Below, one piece after another: positions 1 to 6,427 of a stretch of 15,470 nucleotides of DNA; position 1 is the first letter of the stretch; each line of letters opens with the position of its first letter. Made by a program: the position numbers and the translations under genes. The notes beneath the pieces are model-generated. The model saw only the letters and a program-made list of their open reading frames with translations. It was not told where the DNA came from and did not search any database. The stretch comes from an uncultured Alphaproteobacteria bacterium (GTDB taxonomy: Bacteria > Pseudomonadota > Alphaproteobacteria > UBA7985 > CAJQQZ01): contig CAJQQJ010000211.1 in assembly GCA_905480445.1 (NCBI GenBank), forward strand, positions 1 through 15,470. Direction: 5' to 3'.

Positions 1-19
1 ACTTCACAACAAAACTAAC

Positions 20-76
20 TCATTATCCGCGCCCAGCTCCGCACCCTACGGCTGCTCCACTGAACGCGGATAATGA
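20..76. repeat. Perfect 12-bp inverted repeat spanning the DUF11 gene stop codon
   Basis: TCATTATCCGCG at 20-31 is the exact reverse complement of CGCGGATAATGA at 65-76, with a 33-nt loop. The left arm carries the TAA stop of the minus-strand DUF11 frame, and the right arm encodes in-frame Ser-Leu-Ser-Ala. On the minus-strand transcript the stem is followed by a fairly T-rich stretch (20 down to 6), so it could act as an intrinsic terminator. The stem is only half GC, the loop is long and there is no clean U tract. An invertible segment or a fold-back assembly artefact are alternatives. The repeat itself is certain; its role is not. Confidence 0.6.
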
Positions 77-1951
77 CGACTGTCCAACACCATCAAACTG
101 GTACATTTTTACTCCGGCGTTGACAAACGTTGCCTGACCAGCGCTTCTTGTGACACGCGCTGTAAAGTCGATCACATAGACATCGTTGTCCTGTAAGAAG
201 CCTGTTTCATCGAAGAGATCATCGTTCCCTGCACCAGTGAAGCCACCGTTGAGAGCCAAACTAGAACCAATCGTCTGTGACAGACCAGCGTTAATAGTTG
301 GGCCAGCTGTGATGCCGTCCAACGTAATGCCAGCTGGCAGTTGATTAGCCAGGTCATCTACCAAGGCAACATTCGCCAAAGCTCTTGTGCCTGTGTTTGT
401 CACAGTAATGCGGAACGGTACATCAAACTGGTTCGGACCAACTGTGATCACAGGACCAGAGAGGGACTTATCCAGAGTCAGCTCGTAAGTCGCGCTGATC
501 TCGATATCCACGACATCCATATCCATAACGTCACGACCCTGAAGACCATTACTATTGGCTTCAGCAACGACTTTGTTATCCAGAAGACCTTCATAGCCAT
601 TGGAGTCTATAACTGCTGTGAACTCAACTGAAGCAGCTTCGCCAGGATGCAATTTGCGCGCTGGGTCTGACCCAGGGAAGAGGAATGGGTTTTGAATATC
701 AGCACGGAAGAAGTTGTTAGTTGAGAAACCAGCGCCCAAAGGCTGAATTAGCGTTGTCTCATCCACATCGACTTGATTTTCCACTATTTGAACGATCGAT
801 GTCGTTGTGTCATCCAAACGCTGGGCCAGATCGTCACTAGCTTGAACATCAGTCAGAGTAACGTCACCATCGTTCGTCACAACAACCAAGAAGCGAATTT
901 CATAATGATCTGCTTCGCCAGATATTGGTGTAATCGAAACAACTGTCTTCTTAACGTCGATTGATGGCAGAGCTGGCAAGACTATGTTTGCCGTGTCCAT
1001 ATCCATCAGAGGTTGGCTGAAGACATCTTCTGCCGTTGCAACAGCCTTGTTGTCCAAAGTTCCAAATGGATTTTGGTTCGTAAATTGAACAGTGAAGGTA
1101 ATCACACCCTGGGCATTACCAGAAGAAAATGCTTCCAACGTTTCCGTACCAACAAGCAGGTTATTATCACCAATTCCGTTGTACGTTCCGTTTCCAAGTG
1201 CGAGAGCTCCTGACACAACTGGTGTTGTCACTGAAGTAACGTTACCTACGCCAAAGACCGGTTCAAGATCGTCAACAACTTGCGTGTTGTAAATATCTTG
1301 CGCAGAGCCGTTCTGAACCTCAATCATAACGTCAGCTTCGTAGGTCTGTGGTGAACTAAGACCGATCGCACGTACGTCAGTGATTGTCTTAAGTACAACC
1401 AGCTGAGGCTTGAGGATAACCAGCTCAGCTCTTGGCAACTCATCAGTGTTAGAAGCTTGACGCTGCACTCCCGATGTATCGGTGCCAATAACGTTTGCTG
1501 TGTTTTCTATTGGGAACTGGTCCAGCGCAGAATCATCTACTAGGTATTCGACGACAACTCGGAAGGTTGTATCCGAACCTGATGGCAAGCTTGCGGCTGT
1601 ACCAATCAGAGCCGTTGAAGAGTTAGCAACAGGAAGAGCCGCATTGATCGTCCATTGACCACCAGTATTGTCATCTGTGATTGAGATGGCAACGATAGTC
1701 GCCGTTGATCCCGCTGGCGCCCATCCGGTCACCAAGTTGTCAGTCAACTCAACAAGAGTGAGCGGATCACCTAGGTTCGCCACTTGAACGTTGAAAGTAG
1801 ACTGGAACTGGTTTTGAGCGAGAACAACAGTAGAGCTGGTGACATATTCTTTGTCAATCGTCAGACCAATACTGTTTTGTACGATTTCAACAGGCTCAGT
1901 GCTTTCCCCAGTTACGTCGTTACCGAGGGCGTCTTCACCCGTGTCAGGCGC
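23..1951 (-). CDS. DUF11-type repeat surface protein, no visible start codon (probably 5'-truncated or frameshifted)
   Basis: The frame encodes about 3.5 tandem repeats of roughly 150 residues. Each has beta-rich segments of the type VxVTNxGxxxLxxVxxxDDL and a tail of the type NKxVAxA. Visible examples are VVVTNDGDVTLTDV, ITVTNTGTRALANV, and DDL motifs in three repeats; two repeats carry a MDMD tail. This is characteristic of the DUF11/conserved-repeat family of secreted or surface adhesin-like proteins. The first possible start is GTG at 1783, but repeat-like sequence continues upstream in frame (APDTGEDALGNDVTG, then LTIDKEYV) to about 1951. The frame stays open to a TGA at 2012-2014 with no ATG, GTG or TTG between. 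No signal peptide is present, although the family is exported. The last repeat ends abruptly in a Gly/Ala/Cys-rich tail inside an inverted repeat. I infer a truncated or frameshifted gene. A single sequencing indel near 1950 could join it to the short frame at 2037. Confidence 0.75.
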   Translation of the reverse strand, partial: APDTGEDALGNDVTGESTEPVEIVQNSIGLTIDKEYVTSSTVVLAQNQFQSTFNVQVANLGDPLTLVELTDNLVTGWAPAGSTATIVAISITDDNTGGQWTINAALPVANSSTALIGTAASLPSGSDTTFRVVVEYLVDDSALDQFPIENTANVIGTDTSGVQRQASNTDELPRAELVILKPQLVVLKTITDVRAIGLSSPQTYEADVMIEVQNGSAQDIYNTQVVDDLEPVFGVGNVTSVTTPVVSGALALGNGTYNGIGDNNLLVGTETLEAFSSGNAQGVITFTVQFTNQNPFGTLDNKAVATAEDVFSQPLMDMDTANIVLPALPSIDVKKTVVSITPISGEADHYEIRFLVVVTNDGDVTLTDVQASDDLAQRLDDTTTSIVQIVENQVDVDETTLIQPLGAGFSTNNFFRADIQNPFLFPGSDPARKLHPGEAASVEFTAVIDSNGYEGLLDNKVVAEANSNGLQGRDVMDMDVVDIEISATYELTLDKSLSGPVITVGPNQFDVPFRITVTNTGTRALANVALVDDLANQLPAGITLDGITAGPTINAGLSQTIGSSLALNGGFTGAGNDDLFDETGFLQDNDVYVIDFTARVTRSAGQATFVNAGVKMYQFDGVGQSSLSAFSGAAVGCGAGRG

Positions 1952-2037
1952 GCTATGGCTGACAAAGCATCGACAAGATCGTTGTCTAAGCCCTTGAAGA
2001 AATAACTTCGCTCAAAAAGCCCTCTAGTAAGCCGCAT
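1912..2037 (-). CDS. Short frame that could be the displaced 5' end of the DUF11 gene
   Basis: ATG at 2037 follows a G-run (GGGGGGATAGCA) that could act as a ribosome binding site. It opens a 41-residue frame (MRLTRGLFERSYFFKGLDND, then LVDALSAIARLTR and a few more) that ends at TAA 1912-1914. It overlaps the upstream end of the DUF11 frame, and one missing base near 1950 would fuse the two. Against this, the peptide has no Sec signal and does not resemble a DUF11 repeat. It could be a chance frame, the remnant of another gene next to a breakpoint, or a real N-terminus. Low confidence. Confidence 0.2.
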   Translation of the reverse strand: MRLTRGLFERSYFFKGLDNDLVDALSAIARLTRVKTPSVTT

Positions 2038-2101
2038 TGCTATCCCCCCAAAGTTAGTTAGAAGCAGCTCTATTTTCCTACCGTCTCACCATTTTTATTT
2101 C

Positions 2102-2121
2102 ACAGAGATTCTATTCTCTGT
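2102..2121 (+). terminator. Weak hairpin with T-rich tail between GST and DUF11 genes
   Basis: ACAGAGA (2102-2108) pairs perfectly with TCTCTGT (2115-2121) around a 6-nt loop and is followed by TTGTTTT. Read on the plus strand it resembles an intrinsic terminator, but no plus-strand gene feeds into it and the stem is AT-rich. On the minus strand it lies about 100 nt after the GST stop with no T tract. The rest of 2041-2226 shows nothing I can name. Confidence 0.2.
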
Positions 2122-2226
2122 TTGTTTTCGGCAAGCCAGGAGACAATAGCATAAGCGATCTCGAAAACCATTGAAACTTGCAGATTTGGTGCCAGCTAAT
2201 GCCTCAACCCCAAAACCCTCCAGAGA

Positions 2227-2865
2227 TTAAGTTTTTGCTGGCAACGGATGGCCAGGCATCATCTCGTAAGGATGTTTCCACCCTTCATGTGACTTTATTC
2301 GGTCGAGCCAAGCTGAAATGGCGGGATAGTCATCCCATGAAATACCGTATTCTTTTTCCATGAACAGGTAACCACAAAGAGAGATGTCGGCGATCGTCAA
2401 CTCTTCTGTGGCAACAAAACGACGCCCTGCCAGACGTTTTTCAAGCACGCCCAAGGCGCCAAGCATTCTCGCCTGGAAGAACTCGGTCACTGGCGTTTCA
2501 CCAGTCCTCATGAAATGAGTAAGAAAGCGATAAGTGGCGATATAGGATGTCAGTTTGTGATTATCAAACAAAATCCAACGCAGAATTTCCATTTCCTCGT
2601 CTTCGTTTTTGCCACCAAATTTCCCGAGACGGTTGACTAAATAATGAAGGATGGCACCGGATTGGCTGAGACGTTTACCATTGTGATCGAGGACAGGAGC
2701 CTCGCCCATTTCGTTGGTTACTCCTCTGAACTCCTCACCGCGGGTAACGCCGTTGAAGAAATCGACAAAGATCGGTTCCCAGTCTGCACCGGCTAAGTTC
2801 AACATTAGAGCTGGTTTATAGGCGTTTCCGGATTGCGCAAAACAATGCAGTTGATAGTCGGCCAT
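2227..2865 (-). CDS. Glutathione S-transferase family protein
   Basis: A cytosolic GST of 212 residues, normal for the family. It would conjugate or exchange glutathione on electrophilic substrates; the substrate cannot be told from sequence. The N-terminal thioredoxin fold spans about residues 3-80. Ser12 lies in CFAQSGNAYKPALML, the position of the catalytic Ser/Cys in many bacterial GSTs. The cis-proline is Pro57 in GEAPVLD, and Q68-S69 in LSQSGAILHYL bind the gamma-glutamyl group. The all-helical C-terminal domain carries the N-capping-box segment LTIADISLCGYLF (Asp160). The start ATG at 2865 lies 12 nt after the methyltransferase stop, with a weak AAGAAAG ribosome site overlapping that stop. 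It is therefore the last gene of the tag-methyltransferase-GST operon. The family call is firm; the subclass is not assigned. Confidence 0.92.
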   Translation of the reverse strand: MADYQLHCFAQSGNAYKPALMLNLAGADWEPIFVDFFNGVTRGEEFRGVTNEMGEAPVLDHNGKRLSQSGAILHYLVNRLGKFGGKNEDEEMEILRWILFDNHKLTSYIATYRFLTHFMRTGETPVTEFFQARMLGALGVLEKRLAGRRFVATEELTIADISLCGYLFMEKEYGISWDDYPAISAWLDRIKSHEGWKHPYEMMPGHPLPAKT

Positions 2866-2877
2866 AACGTTTCTTTC

Positions 2878-3648
2878 TTAATGGGGTTTGGTTGCCCGAA
2901 CATGGGTTGGACGGTGTTCACCGGACTTTACCAGGTCAAATTTTAGATTTGAGGCTACTAGCCGTTCTTCGAACAGATTTCGGACGTCGTCTGTCATAGG
3001 TTCTTCAGTCAGCGCCTTTTCAACGGCGGCCAGTTCAGTTGGAATATGAGAGGCGTACCAGTCGTTACGATCTCGAAACTCACATCTTTCAAATCCTGCG
3101 GCAGTAAGGAATTCTTGGGTCTCGGATAAGGTCGCCATTGGTGCGGGTTGACCTGACTCTTTGCGCCAAGTCTGCATCTTCTCGCTTTCGATGCCTTCAG
3201 CTCGCAACCAGTCGCTGGCGACAAAGGTTCCATCCGGTTTCAACACCCTGAAAACCTCTTTGTAGAAATCTCCGCGATTGGGAATATGGATGATGGAATC
3301 CTTGCTAAAGATAATATCCGCGCTTTGGTCTGGTGCAGCAATCGAGCCATCTGCGGGCACTAACCGGCAAACAACGCAGTGTGCGAGATCCCGTGCATTG
3401 ACCAGTTTTTTCGCTTCTTCAATGAGGAGCGGCACTACATCGTGACCTTCAACAGAAGCTGCCCCGAATTCCTCTACCAACATGACGGTGAAACCACCTA
3501 GACCACAACCGATATCAATGACACTTTTTCCTGCCAGATCGACGCCACTAAGAATTTCCTGTAGCTCTTGCAGACCGCCAGGAGAAATTGCACCCTGGCC
3601 AAAAACAGTTTGAGAAACGCGAAGATAGTCTTTGGTGTACTTAGTCAT
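2878..3648 (-). CDS. SAM-dependent methyltransferase, phosphoethanolamine N-methyltransferase-like
   Basis: A 256-residue class I methyltransferase. The SAM-binding motif I is VIDIGCGLGGF (about 43-53), and the acidic end of strand 2 is GHD (68-70). The segment FSKDSIIHIPNRGDFYKEVF and the following LKPDGTFVASDW correspond to motifs IV to VI. Compared from memory with the Plasmodium phosphoethanolamine methyltransferase, the N-terminus (YTKDYLRVSQTVFGQGAISP, then GGL) matches the plant/protozoal pattern YT...VFG...IS.GGL in spacing. The active-site Asp and His of SRDAILHL are kept as Asp117 and His121. The length (about 266 in Plasmodium) also fits. It may methylate phosphoethanolamine or another small amine, but sarcosine or other small-molecule methyltransferases of similar fold cannot be excluded. 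It sits 6 nt after tag and 12 nt before the GST gene, so it is co-transcribed with both. Confidence 0.85.
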   Translation of the reverse strand: MTKYTKDYLRVSQTVFGQGAISPGGLQELQEILSGVDLAGKSVIDIGCGLGGFTVMLVEEFGAASVEGHDVVPLLIEEAKKLVNARDLAHCVVCRLVPADGSIAAPDQSADIIFSKDSIIHIPNRGDFYKEVFRVLKPDGTFVASDWLRAEGIESEKMQTWRKESGQPAPMATLSETQEFLTAAGFERCEFRDRNDWYASHIPTELAAVEKALTEEPMTDDVRNLFEERLVASNLKFDLVKSGEHRPTHVRATKPH

Positions 3649-3654
3649 GATTTC

Positions 3655-4278
3655 TTAAGTTGGCCTCGTGAGTTGGTTTCTGGCGGCTTCAACTTCCTCA
3701 CGACAGAAACAACCTTCGATGTGATCATTTACCAAACCCATCGCCTGCATAAAGGCATAGACAGTCGTTGGACCAACAAAAGACCAACCCCGTTTCTTAA
3801 GATCTTTGCTGAGCTTTTTGGACTCTTCCGTGATTGCAATCGGCCCTAAAGTTGCGTGATCGAACTTATCAGGTCTGTCTTCAGGCCTAGGTTCAAAGGA
3901 CCAAAAGTAAGCGGCAAGTGATCCGAATTCTTTCTCCAACTCAATGGCCTTTTTGGCATTGTTGATCGTCGAGTTGATTTTGCCACGATGGCGAATAATG
4001 CCAGCATTCAAAACCAGCTCTTCAACTTTGGCATCATCGTAGACTGCCACTTTATTGAAATCAAACCCGTCAAAGGCTTCACGGAAATTTTCGCGTTTTT
4101 TTAGGATCGTCAACCAACTGAGGCCAGCTTGGAAACCTTCAAGACAAATTTTCTCGAATAAACGTGTGTCGTTTGTCATGGGTCGACCCCATTCTTGATC
4201 GTGATAATGGCAATAGAGGTCGTCACCTTCTTGCCACCAACACCGGCCTTTTCCATCTGGTCCCATTATCGCCGACAT
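3655..4278 (-). CDS. tag: DNA-3-methyladenine glycosylase I
   Basis: Removes 3-methyladenine from alkylated DNA by cleaving the N-glycosidic bond, the first step of base excision repair. The 207 residues follow E. coli Tag almost throughout: RCWW near the N-terminus, YHDQEWGRP (25-33), LEGFQAGLSWLTILKKRENF with the catalytic Glu47 (E. coli Glu38), GIIRHRGKI (93-101), LKKRGWSFVGPTTVYAFMQA, then GLVNDHIEGC. The structural zinc ligands correspond to Cys13, His26, His186 and Cys190. The start at 4278 is supported by a strong AAGGAGAT ribosome site (4282-4289). It is first in the minus-strand operon with the methyltransferase and GST, and divergent from the permease gene. Grouping a DNA alkylation repair enzyme with a GST suggests a response to electrophiles (inference). 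Confidence 0.97.
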   Translation of the reverse strand: MSAIMGPDGKGRCWWQEGDDLYCHYHDQEWGRPMTNDTRLFEKICLEGFQAGLSWLTILKKRENFREAFDGFDFNKVAVYDDAKVEELVLNAGIIRHRGKINSTINNAKKAIELEKEFGSLAAYFWSFEPRPEDRPDKFDHATLGPIAITEESKKLSKDLKKRGWSFVGPTTVYAFMQAMGLVNDHIEGCFCREEVEAARNQLTRPT

Positions 4279-4300
4279 ACAATCTCCTTATCTTTTTTAG

Positions 4301-4329
4301 AGAATTCGTTGCTGAGCCCTCAAAGTCAA
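4301..4329 (-). promoter_or_regulatory. Candidate sigma-70-type promoter for the tag operon
   Basis: On the minus strand TTGACT (4324-4329) matches the -35 consensus at 5 of 6 positions. It is followed after 17 nt by AATTCT (4301-4306), a poor -10 (3 of 6). The placement, 22 nt before the tag start codon and upstream of its AAGGAGAT ribosome site, is sensible. The divergent gap of 107 nt must also hold a promoter for the permease, which I could not locate. Confidence 0.3.
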
Positions 4330-4385
4330 GCCTTCTCATTCGGCTCTAGAAAGAATAAACTAGGTGCAATAGTAACGGAGGTTCC

Positions 4386-6152
4386 ATGACTCTAGACCAA
4401 AGCCTAATTTTCGGCTTGCTTGTTCTCGCAATGATATTCTTCATCTGGGGGAAGATCCGTTATGATTTGGTAGCCTTCTCGGCTTTGGTCATTGCAGTTC
4501 TAGCTGGGTTGGTCAGTACCGATCTCGCCTTCTCAGGATTTGGACACCCGGCTGTTGTGACGGTTGCTCTGGTTCTTGTCATTTCCAGGGCCCTGCAAAA
4601 CTCAGGGGTCATTGATAGCTTGGCCTCTCCCATCGCTTCGCTTTCTGATCGCCCCCTCCTCTTTATGATGGCCATCACCTCACTCGGTGCGGTTCTGTCG
4701 GCCTTCATGAACAACGTTGGTGCCTTGGCGCTGCTAATGCCGCTTTGCTTGCAAATGAGCCCCAACCCCGCGCGCATTTTGATGCCTTTGTCTTTCGGAA
4801 CGATCTTGGGCGGTCTCGCAACTCTGATAGGCACCCCCCCCAACATTGTCGTGGCCAGCTACAGAGCCGAAGTCAACGGCGAGCCTTTTGGATTGTTTGA
4901 CTTCTCACCTGTCGGTGCTGCAGCAGCCGTCGCAGGCCTCATTTTCATCTGGTTAGTTGGTCGTTTCTTGCTTCCCAAAAGCGAAGACAAAAGTAGCAAG
5001 AGTGACAAGTTTTTTGAGATCAAAGACTACATTGTAGAATTGGAAGTCAAGGAAGGCTCCCCCGCTATCGGGCACGCTTTTCACAAGATGGAAGAAGACA
5101 GCGGTAAAGATGTTCTCATTGTCGGTCTGGTCAGAGCAGGACGGCGATTATTGGGTAACTTAAGATTTGTGACCCTGGAGCCAGGCGATTTGCTAATTGT
5201 CCGAACTGGACCAGAAGCCCTTAAGTCCTTCATGGAGCAAGAAGGCTTACAACTGGCGACCCAAGACTTCGTCGAAGACCACTTGAAAGACAATGACCTG
5301 ATCACTGTAGAGGCCGTTGTTGCGCCTGGCTCCAAATCTGATGGCCGTAGCCCCAAAAGCCTCTTTCTGCGCCGGCGCTACAACACCAATCTGCTTGCCG
5401 TGGCACGTGAGGGCCAGCCTTTTCGAGAGCGTATCGCTCACCTCCGACTAAAAGCGGGTGACGTTGTTTTACTGCAAGGTGAAACCGAGAACCTGCCTGA
5501 AACCATGCAAGAGCTCGGGCTGTTGCCTATTGGTCAAAGAGAGATTGATCTAATGCCTGAGCGGAAAGTGAACTTTCTGCCAGTAATCCTGTTTGCTGGC
5601 GCCATCGTTGCTACGGCAACCGGCGCCGTCCCTGTCCATATCTCTTTTGCTACTGCCTTGGCCTTAATGATTCTTTCCAAACAAATCGGTGCGAGGCAGG
5701 TTTATCAGGCCATTGACTGGCCAGTTATCATTTTGCTCGCAGCAATGATACCAATAGGCAATGCTCTGCAAAGCACTGGCGGAACCACTTTGATCGCCAA
5801 TAGTGTTGCAGACCTAGCAGATACTGTCTCACCGCTTATCCTGTTAACATTGATAATGGTGGTCACAATGACTTTGTCAGATATGATGAACAATGCCGCC
5901 ACCGCCGTTGTTATGGCACCGATTGCGGCCACAGTTGCACATCAGATCGGCGTTCATCCAGACCCATTCTTGATGGCAGTGGCAGTCGGCGCTTCTTGTG
6001 CTTTCCTAACCCCCATAGGCCACCAGAACAATCTGCTAGTTATGGGGCCAGGTGGGTACAAGTTTGGTGACTATTGGCGACTAGGCCTTCCTTTGGAAGT
6101 TGTCATCGTCGCCATCACCGTTCCACTTATTGCCCTTGTCTGGCCCCTTTAA
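4386..6152 (+). CDS. SLC13-family (DASS-type) anion permease with two RCK_C/TrkA_C domains
   Basis: An inner-membrane, probably sodium-coupled, anion transporter of 588 residues. The two membrane halves are about 5-195 and 395-588, each with paired family motifs: FMNNVGALALLMPL (108-120) with LIGTPPNIVVASY (147-159), and DMMNNAATAVVMAPI (499-513) with FLTPIGHQNNLLVMGPGGY (540-558). These hairpin and Asn-rich segments form the substrate and sodium sites in SLC13 proteins. Between the halves lie two cytoplasmic TrkA_C/RCK_C domains (about 211-286 and 303-378), as in the bacterial and algal sulfate-transporter subgroup, so sulfate is a possible substrate but not proven. ATG at 4386 has a good CGGAGG ribosome site at 4376-4381. 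It is a single gene, divergent from tag and convergent (9 nt apart) with the small secreted-peptide frame. Confidence 0.93.
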   Translation: MTLDQSLIFGLLVLAMIFFIWGKIRYDLVAFSALVIAVLAGLVSTDLAFSGFGHPAVVTVALVLVISRALQNSGVIDSLASPIASLSDRPLLFMMAITSLGAVLSAFMNNVGALALLMPLCLQMSPNPARILMPLSFGTILGGLATLIGTPPNIVVASYRAEVNGEPFGLFDFSPVGAAAAVAGLIFIWLVGRFLLPKSEDKSSKSDKFFEIKDYIVELEVKEGSPAIGHAFHKMEEDSGKDVLIVGLVRAGRRLLGNLRFVTLEPGDLLIVRTGPEALKSFMEQEGLQLATQDFVEDHLKDNDLITVEAVVAPGSKSDGRSPKSLFLRRRYNTNLLAVAREGQPFRERIAHLRLKAGDVVLLQGETENLPETMQELGLLPIGQREIDLMPERKVNFLPVILFAGAIVATATGAVPVHISFATALALMILSKQIGARQVYQAIDWPVIILLAAMIPIGNALQSTGGTTLIANSVADLADTVSPLILLTLIMVVTMTLSDMMNNAATAVVMAPIAATVAHQIGVHPDPFLMAVAVGASCAFLTPIGHQNNLLVMGPGGYKFGDYWRLGLPLEVVIVAITVPLIALVWPL

Positions 6153-6161
6153 TGGCTTGAA

Positions 6162-6323
6162 CTATGGGCGACGTTTGCCGTCAAAAGTTATGGTATGTGG
6201 CCCAATGGTAGAGGCCTTCTGCATTGTCGCGATGTCTAAAGAATTTGAAGCACTTGCTTGCGCAAGACCTGAAACAGTGATTGAAAGCAAAGCTACTGAG
6301 AAGATTGAAGCCAAGAATTTCAT
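6162..6323 (-). CDS. Small secreted protein of 53 residues, unknown function
   Basis: ATG at 6323 opens a 53-codon frame ending at TAG 6162-6164. A Shine-Dalgarno-like AAAGGAAA lies about 7 nt upstream of the start. The N-terminus is a textbook Sec signal peptide: MKF, a hydrophobic core LASIFSVALLSITVSGL, and AQA-S as the likely cleavage site (about residue 23). That leaves a mature peptide of about 30 residues with the tail TITFDGKRRP. I recognise no family. The frame is convergent with the permease (9 nt between stops) and divergent from the S41 peptidase. It is antisense to any longer 5' extension of the peptidase gene, which argues that the peptidase starts downstream of 6323. It may be a real short exported peptide or the 5' remnant of a longer exported protein. 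Confidence 0.6.
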   Translation of the reverse strand: MKFLASIFSVALLSITVSGLAQASASNSLDIATMQKASTIGPHTITFDGKRRP

Positions 6324-6358
6324 GTTATTTTCCTTTCCATTTATGTATTTACCTCGTG

Positions 6359-6387
6359 ATTGTCAGCCAGATTTCCCCTCCTGTCAC
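6359..6387 (-). promoter_or_regulatory. Candidate promoter for the small secreted-protein gene
   Basis: On the minus strand GTGACA (6382-6387, 5 of 6 to the -35 consensus) and GACAAT (6359-6364, 4 of 6 to the -10) are separated by exactly 17 nt. They would give a leader of about 30 nt before the ATG at 6323. Two GAGTC (GANTC) sites lie just upstream at 6399-6403 and 6413-6417, between this gene and the S41 peptidase. Pattern match only. Confidence 0.3.
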
Positions 6388-6427
6388 TACTAAAGATGGA
6401 GTCGATTTTGTAGAGTCGAAATCAGTT

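Noticed and set aside
1784..2005. 73-residue plus-strand frame
   Set aside because: It is antisense to the upstream extension of the DUF11 coding sequence and shows no independent features.
4314..4350. GAGCC/GGCTC inverted repeat in the tag-permease gap
   Set aside because: The stem is only 5 bp with a loop of more than 20 nt, and nothing extends or supports it.
4460..5932. Several minus-strand frames within the permease gene
   Set aside because: They are shadows of a gene with unmistakable transporter motifs on the plus strand.
6281..6427. Longer ATG start for the S41 peptidase at 6281
   Set aside because: The extra 49 residues look unlike a signal peptide, and the first 43 bases overlap the antisense small secreted-protein gene and its ribosome site. 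A good signal peptide begins at 6428 or 6443 instead.
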